A stretch of DNA of 64,000 nucleotides from the NCBI GenBank assembly GCA_900068845.1, contig CEFQ01000010.1:206254-270253 (forward strand). The letters are read 5' to 3'. Within the stretch, counting starts at the first letter, position 1. Each line of letters opens with the position of its first letter. This DNA comes from Enterobacter ludwigii (lineage in GTDB: Bacteria; Pseudomonadota; Gammaproteobacteria; Enterobacterales; Enterobacteriaceae). Below, piece by piece: positions 55,721 to 64,000 of the stretch. The notes beneath the pieces were generated by a model that was given only the letters and a program-made list of their open reading frames with translations, did no database searches and was not told the origin of the DNA. The position numbers and the translations under genes are program-made.

Positions 55721-56293
55721 GTGAATCGCCACTTTTCTGCAGCTTTAATGGGCTGCATCTTGACCTCATCGGTCTCTTTTTCAGCATCAGCGGAAACAGC
55801 ATCACAAGCCATCAAATCTGGCTGGAACACCTTTAGTGACAACGTGTCGCAAACCTGGTCGCAGCCGCAGAATTATGATTTTTATCTGCCGGCAATCACC
55901 TGGCACAACCGCTGGACTTATGACGATGAACACATCGATAAGTACAACGAACTCCCGTGGGGCGCAGGTGCAGGTGTTTCGCGCTGGGATGAAAAAGGGA
56001 ATTGGCATGGCCTGTATGTCATGGCGTTCAAAGACTCGTTCAACAAATGGGAGCCGATTGGCGGGTACGGTTGGGAAGCAACCTGGCGACCGCTGAGCGA
56101 TCAGAATTTTCATTTGGGGGCGGGTTACACGGCGGGTGTGACGGCCAGAGATAACTGGCGATATTTTCCCGTTCCCCTTATTTTGCCTTTAGCATCAATT
56201 GGATATGGTCCAGCCACTTTCCAAATGACTTACATTCCCGGGACCTACAATAACGGCAATGTCTATTTTGCCTGGCTAAGGTTTGAGTTTTAA
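55721..56293 (+). CDS. pagP: Lipid A palmitoyltransferase PagP (CrcA)
   Basis: A 190-residue outer-membrane beta-barrel enzyme that adds palmitate from phospholipid to lipid A. The signal peptide ends at about residue 27 (SFSASAETA). '[20 protein letters not shown]' carries the catalytic His, '[14 protein letters not shown]' the Ser and Asp region, and the C-terminal strand ends in Phe (FAWLRFEF) as outer-membrane proteins do. A GTG at 55721 is chosen because the frame before it lacks a signal peptide. It precedes cspE as in E. coli. Confidence 0.93.
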   Translation: MNRHFSAALMGCILTSSVSFSASAETASQAIKSGWNTFSDNVSQTWSQPQNYDFYLPAITWHNRWTYDDEHIDKYNELPWGAGAGVSRWDEKGNWHGLYVMAFKDSFNKWEPIGGYGWEATWRPLSDQNFHLGAGYTAGVTARDNWRYFPVPLILPLASIGYGPATFQMTYIPGTYNNGNVYFAWLRFEF

Positions 56294-56444
56294 GCTTTTG
56301 CGGAGCGCAGAAAGTGTGATCGGCATGCAAAAAAATCAATATTTATCACTTTTTCATCAAATCGCACTGGACAAATGTCACCGCAATTGCTGTACTAGAC
56401 GTCGACACAGTTTAGTGTCCTTTTTTCATGTAAAGGTAATATAG

Positions 56445-56654
56445 ATGTCTAAGATCAAAGGTAACGTAAAGTGGTTTAATGAGTCGAAAGGCTTCGGTTT
56501 CATTACTCCAGAAGATGGCAGCAAAGATGTATTCGTACACTTCTCTGCAATCAACAGCAACGGTTTCAAAACTCTGGCTGAAGGTCAACGCGTTGAGTTC
56601 GAAATCACTGACGGTGCTAAAGGCCCATCAGCTGCTAACGTTATCGCACTGTAA
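56445..56654 (+). CDS. cspE: Cold-shock-type RNA chaperone CspE
   Basis: A 69-residue cold-shock domain with RNP1 '[11 protein letters not shown]' and RNP2 'DVFVHFSAI'. The sequence matches E. coli CspE at nearly every site. It is an RNA chaperone and transcription antiterminator made at all temperatures. A strong terminator follows. Confidence 0.96.
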   Translation: MSKIKGNVKWFNESKGFGFITPEDGSKDVFVHFSAINSNGFKTLAEGQRVEFEITDGAKGPSAANVIAL

Positions 56655-56673
56655 TTTAACAGTTCGAATTCTG

Positions 56674-56700
56674 AAAACCCGCCTTCTGGCGGGTTTTTTT
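56674..56700 (+). terminator. Terminator of cspE
   Basis: AAAACCCGCC-TTCT-GGCGGGTTTT then further T. Confidence 0.92.
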
Positions 56701-56710
56701 TATCCATTTT

Positions 56711-56809
56711 TTAAGCATGCCACCAGATAATCATCCAGGCGACAACGGCGCACGTTGTTAGGCTCAATGCCATCAGCTCATCGAACGAACGCGGTATCAT
56801 ATTTTTCAT
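56711..56809 (-). CDS. Predicted small membrane protein (32 residues)
   Basis: On the minus strand, MKNMIPRSFDELMALSLTTC followed by AVVAWMIIWWHA then stop. One hydrophobic helix covers the last 18 residues. GAGGCATG with GAGG 8 nt before the ATG is a good ribosome site. No homologue is known to me. Its short length means coding is a prediction only. Confidence 0.5.
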   Translation of the reverse strand: MKNMIPRSFDELMALSLTTCAVVAWMIIWWHA

Positions 56810-57012
56810 TACACATGCCTCATAGGTTCATTTCCTTCAGCATGACCACGCCAGATTAAGCCAGCCTTAAGGCGCCATGACATTTGCATGACAAGGCAGA
56901 TTCTGCGGCACATCTCACAGATAAGTCCCGTAACATAGCCACAACAATGCTTACTTGCAGATTTTTGTCCGGCAACGCTATATAACTGCTCAGGGAAAAA
57001 AGAGGAGGCAGG

Positions 57013-57438
57013 ATGAACATACGTCAGGCACAGGCAAAAGACAGTTTTGCGTTGAGTGCGTTGTTAACCGAGTTAGGTTATAGCGCCACGGAAGGGTTTA
57101 TCGATAGGCGTTTGGCGCAGCTTTGCGATCATCCAGACGAGATAGTGTTGGTGGCGGAACACGGCAGCCAGGTGCTGGGTTTTCTGTCATTACACTTTAT
57201 TCCGCAACTGGCATTAGCCGGCGATTTTGCCCGCATCAGCTATTTCTGCATTGCCGAAGGTGAGCGTAGTAAAGGCAGTGGACAGCAATTATTGACCCAC
57301 GCCGAGCAGTTGGCGCGTTCACGCGGTTGCGATCGTATGGAAGTGCACTGCCCCTCATCACGCCTTAAAGCCAACCAGTTCTATGCGCGTGAAGGCTATG
57401 TGGAGTCACCACGCTATCACATTAAAGCTCTGGGTTAA
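57013..57438 (+). CDS. GNAT family N-acetyltransferase
   Basis: A 141-residue acetyltransferase of the GNAT fold. Residues 40-60 are 'EIVLVAEHGSQVLGFLSLHF', and the acetyl-CoA loop reads 'CIAEGERSKGSGQQLLTHAE' (R/Q-x-x-G-x-G/A type). Substrate unknown. It converges with and overlaps the MocR gene by 17 bp. Confidence 0.85.
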   Translation: MNIRQAQAKDSFALSALLTELGYSATEGFIDRRLAQLCDHPDEIVLVAEHGSQVLGFLSLHFIPQLALAGDFARISYFCIAEGERSKGSGQQLLTHAEQLARSRGCDRMEVHCPSSRLKANQFYAREGYVESPRYHIKALG

Positions 57439-58777
57439 CATTAAGCTCGCGTCCGCTGGCAATCACAATGGCATCAGCAATGCTGTCGAGCTGTGCGAAG
57501 GGCAGCAGCGCCGCACTGACGCGAATGAATTGCCGGCTGTTAATACTGCAGCGTTCACCGGGTAACACGGCGATACCTCGCGCGGCCAGGGTGATCATCG
57601 CGTACTGCTCGGATGCCACCGGAATCCATACGCTTAATCCATCGCGTTCCTCCAGTACTAAGCCGCGTTTCGCCAGCGCTGCCAGCAGTTGTTGACGACG
57701 CTGCGCATAGGTTGCCTTGGCCTGCTGGATGCGCTGCTGAGTGTTTTCGTCGTTGAGCATCCACGCCACGGCATCCTGCAAAATACGGCTGGTCCAGCTC
57801 ACGCCAAAGTTGCGCCACGCTTGCAGGCGTTTCACCATTTCTGCGGTGCCGGATAACACCGCCAGGCGCAAATCCGGACCATAGGCTTTGGAAAACGAGT
57901 GCACATGCAGCACACGTTCCGGATAGTGGAAGCCAAGACTCCACACCGGCCAGCGCGACAGATCACCAATGCCATCGTCCTCAACAATAATGATGCTGCT
58001 GTTCGCCAGTACTAACGCTAACTCTGCACTGCGCCGCTGGCTTACGCTGTGTCCCGTCGCCGAATGGGTGCGCGGTTGATAGATAAACATCGCTGGAGAC
58101 TTTTGCATTAGCGTAGCCAGCGCCGAAGGAATCGGCCCTTGCTCATCACAGGGCAGCGGCAGAATTTCTGCGCCAATGTTGTCTAAAATATCCAATAATC
58201 GTGTAGCAGTAGGATCTTCGATTACCACGCGATCGCCCGGTGACAGCAACGTTTGTACGATGAGGTTCATGGCATCAAATCCACCATCGGTTGCCAGCCA
58301 GGCTTCGGCAGGATAGGGCCAGCGCGGTGTCACGGCATCCTGCAATTGCGGTGAAATCGCCTCCCGTTGATAGCTATTCAGCTGGGGGGATGCAATGCCT
58401 GCCACCATCGCCTGACGCAAATCTGGCAACAGTGCTGGATCGGGCGAGGCCATCGCCAGTGATGCCTGAACATTCTCACCGTAATTACCGATCTTATCGA
58501 AACGAATGGGACGCGGCATAACGCTGTTGCCGCTCACCCAGACGCCGCTGCGGCCTTTTCCAGCCAGCACTTTTTGCTTCTTTAACTGGGCCCAGGCAGC
58601 TGAAACGGTTGCGGGACTGACACCCAGCCGCTCTGCCAACTCGCGCACCGCAGGCATTTGCATGCCCACTGCGATCTGTCCTTCGCGAATCAGTGTTGAT
58701 GCCGCATGCGTGATGCCTTTCACCGAAGCGTCGGTGATTTTCTGACTCAGCCAATCCAAATCCACACTTTGCGTCAT
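57422..58777 (-). CDS. MocR-type regulator (GntR helix-turn-helix fused to an aminotransferase fold)
   Basis: A 451-residue chimeric regulator. Residues 1-80 form a GntR-type winged helix ('PAVRELAERLGVSPATVSAAW'). The rest is a fold-type I aminotransferase with the PLP lysine in 'HSFSKAYGPDLRL' (about residue 306) and 'IVEDDGIGDLS'. MocR proteins bind PLP and an amino compound and control the neighbouring catabolic or transport genes. It is divergent from the amidase/ABC operon. Two TTGTTCAG repeats lie in its upstream region. Confidence 0.9.
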   Translation of the reverse strand: MTQSVDLDWLSQKITDASVKGITHAASTLIREGQIAVGMQMPAVRELAERLGVSPATVSAAWAQLKKQKVLAGKGRSGVWVSGNSVMPRPIRFDKIGNYGENVQASLAMASPDPALLPDLRQAMVAGIASPQLNSYQREAISPQLQDAVTPRWPYPAEAWLATDGGFDAMNLIVQTLLSPGDRVVIEDPTATRLLDILDNIGAEILPLPCDEQGPIPSALATLMQKSPAMFIYQPRTHSATGHSVSQRRSAELALVLANSSIIIVEDDGIGDLSRWPVWSLGFHYPERVLHVHSFSKAYGPDLRLAVLSGTAEMVKRLQAWRNFGVSWTSRILQDAVAWMLNDENTQQRIQQAKATYAQRRQQLLAALAKRGLVLEERDGLSVWIPVASEQYAMITLAARGIAVLPGERCSINSRQFIRVSAALLPFAQLDSIADAIVIASGRELNVNPEL

Positions 58778-58788
58778 AAGAAAATCCT

Positions 58789-58818
58789 TTGTTCAGTAAC
58801 AAATAATAGATTGTTCAG
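58789..58818. promoter_or_regulatory. Direct repeats TTGTTCAG, candidate MocR operator
   Basis: TTGTTCAG at 58789-58796 and 58811-58818, 22 bp apart, two helical turns. MocR-type regulators commonly use such direct repeats. They lie 12-41 bp upstream of the MocR start codon. Confidence 0.55.
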
Positions 58819-58914
58819 ATTAGTATTCGCGTTTTAGACTCAAATTCAAGCACTATTTGCTGCATAAATAATCACAGCCGCAGGGCTGGCAGAACAGACG
58901 GGGAAGGCAAAACT

Positions 58915-59874
58915 ATGATAACCATCAGACTAGCGGTACGTGACTGGGATTACTTCACACCGCTGGCGCTTGGCGATATCAAGCCGGAAGGTTTTATGCT
59001 GGAGATCGATCGCGTTGGCACATTGGTGGATAACCTCGCCACCAGCGAGAGATACGATGCGGGTGAAGTGTCGTTCAGCCGCTTTGCTCAGGCTCGGGCA
59101 AAAGGTGACAGTTCGCTCCTGGGCCTGCCACACTTTCTGATGCGTGGTTTCCGCCAGCGCTGCATCATTACTCGCGCTGACAGCCCAATAACCACGCCTG
59201 CGCAACTGAAAGGCAAAAAGATCGGTGTTACCGGCTGGCAGGATTCGGGCAATACCTGGACGCGTACCGTGCTGCGTGAAGCGGGCGTTGAGATTGATGA
59301 TGCTTACTGGTTTGCCGGCCGCTTAACCGAAGATCACCCGATTGTCGATCGTCTGGCCGGTTTTGGTCGTCCGGGCCGTATTGAACCCGTGCCAGGCGAA
59401 CGTCCGCTGATCGAACTGCTGAAAGCTGGCGAGCTGGATGCTGTCTTTACCCCCTTTATGCCGGAAGGTTTCTTCCTGGCCGATTCGGGTCTGCGCCAAC
59501 TGCAGGTGGATTTTGCCGGAGCCGAGCGCGACTACTTTAATCGCGTCGGATATGTGCCGGGCATTCACTTACTGGCGATTAAGCCCGCGTTAGCCGAGGC
59601 ACATCCGTGGCTGCCTCAGGCGCTGAGCGACATTATCGATCGTTCGTACCAGATGTGGATGAAGAAACGTGAAAAATACGCCGACACCACGCCGTGGCTG
59701 CTGGACGATTTGCGGCGCACTGCGCAGGAATTGCCCGCTAACTGGAATCAGAACGGATTTTCCGTTAACAAAAAGATGATTGCTGACTTTGCGAATGAGC
59801 TGTTCCAGCAAGGCCTAACCAAAACATTGCTGACGCCGGAAGCGATTTTCCCGGCTGCGGCGCAAGGAGAATAA
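58915..59874 (+). CDS. Substrate-binding/4,5-dihydroxyphthalate decarboxylase-like protein without signal peptide
   Basis: A 319-residue protein of the NMT1/periplasmic-binding type II fold. 'FSRFAQARAKGDSSLLGLP', 'RQRCIITRADSPITTPAQLK' and 'KKIGVTGWQDSGNTW' match the group that includes 4,5-dihydroxyphthalate decarboxylase. It has no signal peptide or lipobox, so it is probably cytoplasmic, an enzyme rather than a transport receptor. First gene of the operon, 3 bp from ybeM. Confidence 0.75.
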   Translation: MITIRLAVRDWDYFTPLALGDIKPEGFMLEIDRVGTLVDNLATSERYDAGEVSFSRFAQARAKGDSSLLGLPHFLMRGFRQRCIITRADSPITTPAQLKGKKIGVTGWQDSGNTWTRTVLREAGVEIDDAYWFAGRLTEDHPIVDRLAGFGRPGRIEPVPGERPLIELLKAGELDAVFTPFMPEGFFLADSGLRQLQVDFAGAERDYFNRVGYVPGIHLLAIKPALAEAHPWLPQALSDIIDRSYQMWMKKREKYADTTPWLLDDLRRTAQELPANWNQNGFSVNKKMIADFANELFQQGLTKTLLTPEAIFPAAAQGE

Positions 59875-59876
59875 CG

Positions 59877-60671
59877 ATGAAAGTTGCAATGGGCCAATTT
59901 GCCGTCAGCCGCGAATGGCAGGAAAACACCGATATCTGCATCGGACTGATGAATCAGGCGCTTGCGGGTGGCGCGGATCTGCTGGTGCTGCCTGAAGGCG
60001 TGCTGGCGCGCGATATCGCCGATCCGGATCTGGTATTGAAAGCGGCGCAGCCGCTTGATGGTCCTTTCGTCACGCAGCTGCTGGCTGTCAGCAAAGGCAA
60101 TAACTTAACCACCATGATGAGCGTGCATGTCCCGACAGAAGGGCAGAAGGCGCTCAACGTGCTGATTGCTATCCGTAACGGCGCAATCATCGCAGAGTAC
60201 GTGAAACTGCACCTGTATGACGCTTTTGCTATGCAAGAGTCGCAGCGTGTTAATCCAGGCCGCGAGATTCCACCGCTGGTGGACGTTGCGGGCATGAAAG
60301 TGGGGTTGATGACGTGCTACGACGTACGCTTCCCGGAACTGGCGCGCCGCTTAGTCTTGGATGGCGCCGATGTGCTGGTGCTGCCGGCTGCATGGGTGAA
60401 AGGTCCGCTAAAAGAGATGCACTGGGAATTGCTGACCACCGCGCGCGCGCTGGAAAACACCTGTTACATGGTGGCGGTGGGTGAGTGTGGTCCGCGCAAT
60501 ATTGGCAACAGTCTGGTGATCGATCCGTTGGGCGTAGCGATTGCCAAAGCGCCGGAGTCGGCCGCGCTGGTGTTTGCCGATCTCGATCCGCAGCGCATCG
60601 CCTACGCACGCAGCGTATTGCCGGTGCTGGAAAATCGCTGTTTTGCTCGTCCTGAACTCAAACCACGTTGA
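59877..60671 (+). CDS. ybeM: Deaminated glutathione amidase-type nitrilase (YbeM)
   Basis: A 264-residue nitrilase-superfamily amidase. The Glu-Lys-Cys triad is in 'VLPEGVLARD', 'YVKLHLYDAFA' and 'GLMTCYDVRFPELARRL'. Sequence follows E. coli YbeM, whose homologues hydrolyse deaminated glutathione. In E. coli it lies alone between crcB and tatE; here it is embedded in an uptake operon between a decarboxylase-like gene and an ABC receptor. It probably still repairs deaminated glutathione, or acts on a related amide. Confidence 0.85.
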   Translation: MKVAMGQFAVSREWQENTDICIGLMNQALAGGADLLVLPEGVLARDIADPDLVLKAAQPLDGPFVTQLLAVSKGNNLTTMMSVHVPTEGQKALNVLIAIRNGAIIAEYVKLHLYDAFAMQESQRVNPGREIPPLVDVAGMKVGLMTCYDVRFPELARRLVLDGADVLVLPAAWVKGPLKEMHWELLTTARALENTCYMVAVGECGPRNIGNSLVIDPLGVAIAKAPESAALVFADLDPQRIAYARSVLPVLENRCFARPELKPR

Positions 60672-60690
60672 TCGCTGGGGAATCTGACTG

Positions 60691-61578
60691 ATGAAAACTA
60701 TTGCTACCGCTATCGCGCTTTCATTGGGCCTGACGGCCTGTTTCGCTCAGGCAGCTGACGCTATTCCAACGCAAAAAGTGGATCAGGCACTGCACGATCG
60801 TCTGCCTGCAGAAATCAAAAGCAGCGGAAAAATGATCTCGGTAAATAACGGATCCTTTCCTCCGTATGAGATCGTCAATGGTCCGCACTCCATGGACGGC
60901 GCTTCTGCCGATCTGACTGAAGCGCTGGCGCAGCTGCTGGGCGTGAAGATTGAGCATGCCACCGTCAGCGGTTTGTCGGGCGTGCTCACTGGCATTAACT
61001 CTGGTCGCTATCAGATGGCGATTGGGCCGATAGGCGATTATCCGGACCGTCAGCAGAAGGTTGATTTTATCGACTTCGTGCAGGAGTTCGTGGTGTTTGG
61101 CGTGCAGAAAGGCAATCCATCGAAGATTAATGGACTGGAAGATACCTGCGGTAAGCGCATTGCGGTGATGGCGGCCGGTTCGGCAGAACAGGTGATTCGC
61201 AAGCAGTCTGATGCTTGTGTCGCTGCGGGCAAACCGGCGGTGGTGGTGCAATCGTTTACCGATCAGCCGTCATCGATTCTTGCCGTGCGTTCCAAACGGT
61301 CCGATGCCTTCTTCTCCTCACAGGCACCGCTGACTTACTTTATCGAACAGGCCAATGGTCAGCTGGAACTGTCAGGCAAAGGCAAGAAAAACGGCTTTGG
61401 CGACATTTTCCAGGGCACCGTAGTACCGAAAGGATCCGAACTGGGCAATGTGGTACTGGATGCTTACAAAGAGTTGTTTAGCAACGGCACCTATGCGGCA
61501 ATTATGAAGAAGTGGAAATTAGACGGTAACGTATTGCCGCAGCCGGGACGTAACCTGGCGCAAGGGGCAGCAAAATGA
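60691..61578 (+). CDS. Amino-acid-type ABC transporter substrate-binding protein
   Basis: A 295-residue periplasmic-binding protein of the polar amino acid group. The signal peptide is MKTIATAIALSLGLTACFAQ then A-A-D. 'GKMISVNNGSFPPYEIVNG' and 'DGASADLTEALAQLLGVKIE' are typical of the family. The ligand is not predictable. It precedes the permease by 4-bp overlap. Confidence 0.88.
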   Translation: MKTIATAIALSLGLTACFAQAADAIPTQKVDQALHDRLPAEIKSSGKMISVNNGSFPPYEIVNGPHSMDGASADLTEALAQLLGVKIEHATVSGLSGVLTGINSGRYQMAIGPIGDYPDRQQKVDFIDFVQEFVVFGVQKGNPSKINGLEDTCGKRIAVMAAGSAEQVIRKQSDACVAAGKPAVVVQSFTDQPSSILAVRSKRSDAFFSSQAPLTYFIEQANGQLELSGKGKKNGFGDIFQGTVVPKGSELGNVVLDAYKELFSNGTYAAIMKKWKLDGNVLPQPGRNLAQGAAK

Positions 61579-62534
61579 GTCCGGTCACCAACAATTCGCG
61601 AGCCAGGGATAAGGCCGACGTGCAGCAGCGCGATGTGGCTTTTGCCCGCAGTGCGCCCACTTATGGGCGCTGGATCTCATGGATTGTGGTGCTGGTTATC
61701 GCCGCGAACTTTCTCTGGTTGGTGGCGACCAACCCCAATTTCGAATGGAACGTGGTGCTGCAGTGGTTTACCGAAGCTTCGGTGATGAAAGGCCTTCAGG
61801 TCACGCTCGGCTTGACGGTGGTGTCGATGATTCTCGGCACGTTGCTCGGGCTGCTGCTGGGCGTCTGGCGTCTTTCGGAAAACAAATTGCTGAGTGGCTT
61901 GTCATCGCTCTACATCTGGTTTTTCCGTGGTACGCCGCTGCTGGTGCAGCTGATCTTTTGGTACAACATGTCGACGCTGTTCCCAACCATTTCGATCGCT
62001 CTGCCATGGACAGAAATCACGTTTGCCAGCTGGAACACCAACGATCTGATCACGCCGCTTACCGCTGCGATTGCCGGATTGGCGCTAAATGAAGCAGCCT
62101 ACATGGCTGAGATCATCCGCGCCGGGCTGCTGTCTGTGGATAACGGCCAAGTCGAAACCACCCAGGCATTTGGCATGAGCCGCAGTCGTGCGCTGCGCCG
62201 CGTGATCATTCCGCAGGCGATGCGTTCGATTATCCCGCCAACGGGCAACCAGCTGATCAGCATGATCAAAGCGACGTCGCTGGTGAGTGTGATCGCTATG
62301 GGCGATCTGTTGTACTCGGTGCAGGCGGTTTATAACCGCACCTTCGAAATTATCCCGATGCTGATGGTCGCAGTGATTTGGTATCTGTTTATCACCTCGA
62401 TTCTCAACGTCGGCCAGTCGGCAATCGAGCGTTACTACGCGCGTGGTACCACCCGCACGGTGGTGAACAAACGTCGTGTTGCCGCGACCGAATCCGCGCC
62501 AGTCGCCGCGCACCGTCTGAAGGAGGATATATGA
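61575..62534 (+). CDS. Amino-acid ABC transporter permease
   Basis: A 319-residue His/Glu/Gln/Arg-type permease. About five membrane helices. 'YIWFFRGTPLLVQLIFWYN' and the EAA loop 'EAAYMAEIIRAGLLSVDNGQ' are conserved. An N-terminal extension of about 30 residues precedes helix 1. A single permease gene suggests a homodimeric channel. Confidence 0.92.
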   Translation: MSPVTNNSRARDKADVQQRDVAFARSAPTYGRWISWIVVLVIAANFLWLVATNPNFEWNVVLQWFTEASVMKGLQVTLGLTVVSMILGTLLGLLLGVWRLSENKLLSGLSSLYIWFFRGTPLLVQLIFWYNMSTLFPTISIALPWTEITFASWNTNDLITPLTAAIAGLALNEAAYMAEIIRAGLLSVDNGQVETTQAFGMSRSRALRRVIIPQAMRSIIPPTGNQLISMIKATSLVSVIAMGDLLYSVQAVYNRTFEIIPMLMVAVIWYLFITSILNVGQSAIERYYARGTTRTVVNKRRVAATESAPVAAHRLKEDI

Positions 62535-63301
62535 GTGACGTTCAGCCGTTGGTGCGTGCACGTAATGTGCAGAAGAGTTATGGCGATAATGAAGTGCTGA
62601 AAGGCATCGATCTCGATGTATTTCCCGGTGAAGTGGTGGTGATCCTGGGACCATCGGGCTCGGGTAAATCCACCTTTTTACGTTGCATTAACCATCTGGA
62701 AGATATGAATGCCGGTTCGATTATGGTGGGCGACGATCAGATCGGATACGAACTGAAGCGCGGTATTTTACATCGCTTATCGGCGCGTAAAATTGCTCAT
62801 CAGCGCCAGAAAATTGGCATGGTGTTTCAGCAGTTCAACCTTTATCCGCATATGACGGTATTGCAAAACATCATCGAAGCACCGATTGGCGTGCACAAGT
62901 TTTCGCGGCAGGACGCGCTAAAGCATGCAAATGAACTACTGGCGACCGTTGGATTGAGTGACAAAGCCGATGCCTGGCCGCGTCATCTTTCGGGTGGTCA
63001 GCAGCAGCGTGTGGCAATTGCGCGTGCGCTGGCGATCAAACCGGCGTTGATGCTCTTCGATGAGCCGACTTCAGCGCTCGATCCTGAGTTAGTCGGTGAA
63101 GTGCTGTCTACCATGCGTACGCTAGCCGATCAAGGTCTGACCATGATTGTGGTGACCCATGAAATTGGTTTTGCGCGTGAGGCTGCCGATCGCGTGGTGT
63201 TTATGGATGGTGGCGTAGTGGTGGAGCAGGGCAGTCCGGAGCAGGTGATTGGTAACCCGCAGCATCCGCGTACGCAGGCGTTTCTCAGCCGCTTTATTTA
63301 A
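62531..63301 (+). CDS. Amino-acid ABC transporter ATP-binding protein
   Basis: A 256-residue ATPase. Walker A is GPSGSGKST near residue 42, the signature is LSGGQQQRVAIARA, and Walker B is LMLFDEPTSALD. A good AAGGAGG site stands before the ATG at 62531; the frame opens earlier, at 62378. Its start overlaps the permease stop by 4 bp. It completes a receptor-permease-ATPase importer. Confidence 0.94.
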   Translation: MSDVQPLVRARNVQKSYGDNEVLKGIDLDVFPGEVVVILGPSGSGKSTFLRCINHLEDMNAGSIMVGDDQIGYELKRGILHRLSARKIAHQRQKIGMVFQQFNLYPHMTVLQNIIEAPIGVHKFSRQDALKHANELLATVGLSDKADAWPRHLSGGQQQRVAIARALAIKPALMLFDEPTSALDPELVGEVLSTMRTLADQGLTMIVVTHEIGFAREAADRVVFMDGGVVVEQGSPEQVIGNPQHPRTQAFLSRFI

Positions 63302-63399
63302 GCGGGCGGTCTCACTCTGTTACAGATTGCAGTTGAGACCGTCTATAAACTGCGCGTTAATAGTCAGGTCCGTTTTTCACATTGGTTGAAAGGTAAATT

Positions 63400-63603
63400 A
63401 TGGAAGGTATCAGTATTGCCAAACTGCTGATCATCGGTGCGCTCATCGTACTGCTTTTTGGCACCAATAAGTTACGTTCACTGGGTGGCGATCTGGGTTC
63501 CGCAATCAAAGGCTTCAAAAAAGCCATGAAAGATGATGAATCCGGCGCATCTAAAAGCAGCGCTGAAGAAGTGCCTGCTGAACGTGTCAGCCACAAAGAG
63601 TAA
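63400..63603 (+). CDS. tatE: Twin-arginine translocation subunit TatE
   Basis: A 67-residue TatA-like protein. One membrane helix (residues 6-20), the [20 protein letters not shown] amphipathic helix, and the C-terminal HKE match E. coli TatE at the same length. In E. coli it follows ybeM; here an ABC operon separates the two. Confidence 0.95.
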   Translation: MEGISIAKLLIIGALIVLLFGTNKLRSLGGDLGSAIKGFKKAMKDDESGASKSSAEEVPAERVSHKE

Positions 63604-63652
63604 GCTCTGCGCCGAACGTCAATAAGTGTAAATATTTATTACGTTAATAAAA

Positions 63653-63682
63653 AACCAGACTGTTGCCAGTCTGGTTTTTGTT
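63653..63682. terminator. Terminator after tatE
   Basis: AACCAGACTG-TTGC-CAGTCTGGTT then TTTG and further T. The A-run before the stem allows termination from the minus strand too. Confidence 0.9.
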
Positions 63683-63689
63683 TTGTAGC

Positions 63690-63968
63690 TTAATGCCACA
63701 TCGCGCTGGCCATTTCCAACTCATCCATATCAAAAATCGCAACCTTATGCATAGGCTCCATCACGCCCAATCCATGCAGAGATGCTCTGATATCGGGCAT
63801 CTGGTCAATCAACACTTGTGGCAATAACGTGACAGGCGGTTCTTCCTGCTGAGTTACTCGTTCGATTAAAGCCAAATCCATCTTGTCACTTTCGCTGTCA
63901 TCAGCGGGCAAAATAATCTCGCCAATTTTAGCTTCGATGATAAAAGGGAAATCGGTTTTACTGCCCAT
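63690..63968 (-). CDS. Hypothetical acidic protein
   Basis: A 92-residue acidic protein I do not recognise ('FPFIIEAKIGEIILPADDSE' and 'KVAIFDMDELEMASAMWH'). No signal peptide. The ATG is at 63968 near the window end, so its operon context upstream is unseen. Confidence 0.55.
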   Translation of the reverse strand: MGSKTDFPFIIEAKIGEIILPADDSESDKMDLALIERVTQQEEPPVTLLPQVLIDQMPDIRASLHGLGVMEPMHKVAIFDMDELEMASAMWH

Positions 63969-64000
63969 TACACCTTGTGGGCTAATCGGTACTGCACTGA

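Overview
The window is a roughly 54% GC chromosome segment of an Erwiniaceae-type enterobacterium, most likely Pantoea or a close relative. The evidence is gene order. The blocks ybaK-chiX-ybaP-copA-cueR-ybbJ-qmcA-cnoX-ybbO-tesA-ybbA-ybbP, purK-purE-lpxH-ppiB-cysS, ybcJ-folD-argU and pagP-cspE...ybeM...tatE all match the Escherichia coli backbone. Lineage-specific insertions lie between these blocks: a PACE efflux pump, a methyltransferase, a ter island, a partial yhf operon and an ABC uptake operon.

Layout. 0-13 kb: a PACE efflux gene with a divergent LysR regulator, then copper homeostasis (copA/cueR, with a likely programmed frameshift in copA) and the membrane and proteostasis genes ybbJ to ybbP. 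13-21.8 kb: a methyltransferase, purine synthesis (PurR box present), lpxH, ppiB, cysS, an AAA ATPase, ybcJ/folD, a DUF1198 gene and tRNA-Arg(UCU). 21.8-25.4 kb: an AT-rich accessory patch directly after the tRNA. It holds an hsdR 3' remnant, a decayed IS630-type transposase, an orphan gene fragment and an intact standalone SIR2-like gene that may be a defence effector. 25.4-37.7 kb: a complete chromosomal ter island, with terW, a five-gene biosynthetic operon (CitE-like lyase, StiP/PELOTA phosphoribosyltransferase, HAD phosphatase, second phosphoribosyltransferase, ATP-grasp ligase), and terZABCDEF transcribed divergently.

37.7-45.3 kb: a HAD phosphatase, an AI-2E-family transporter with a repetitive tail, and yhfZYXW-UT in E. 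coli order but without php and yhfS. 45.5-54.8 kb: small domain-of-unknown-function genes, an RcnB-like protein, a sugar phosphatase, a chemoreceptor, an iron alcohol dehydrogenase, gntT with two overlapping GntR operators, and a YbiC-like dehydrogenase. 55-64 kb: the small membrane protein yohP, a zinc ribbon protein, pagP, cspE, an N-acetyltransferase, and a MocR regulator divergent from an operon for uptake and hydrolysis of an unknown nitrogen compound, with ybeM embedded in it. tatE and one unknown gene close the window.

Short palindromic repeats with a GTAG end (REP type) are scattered between genes. One supplies the stop codon of the AAA ATPase gene, and a cluster of them forms a 163-bp tandem duplication next to terW. 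No integrase, CRISPR array or rRNA was seen.
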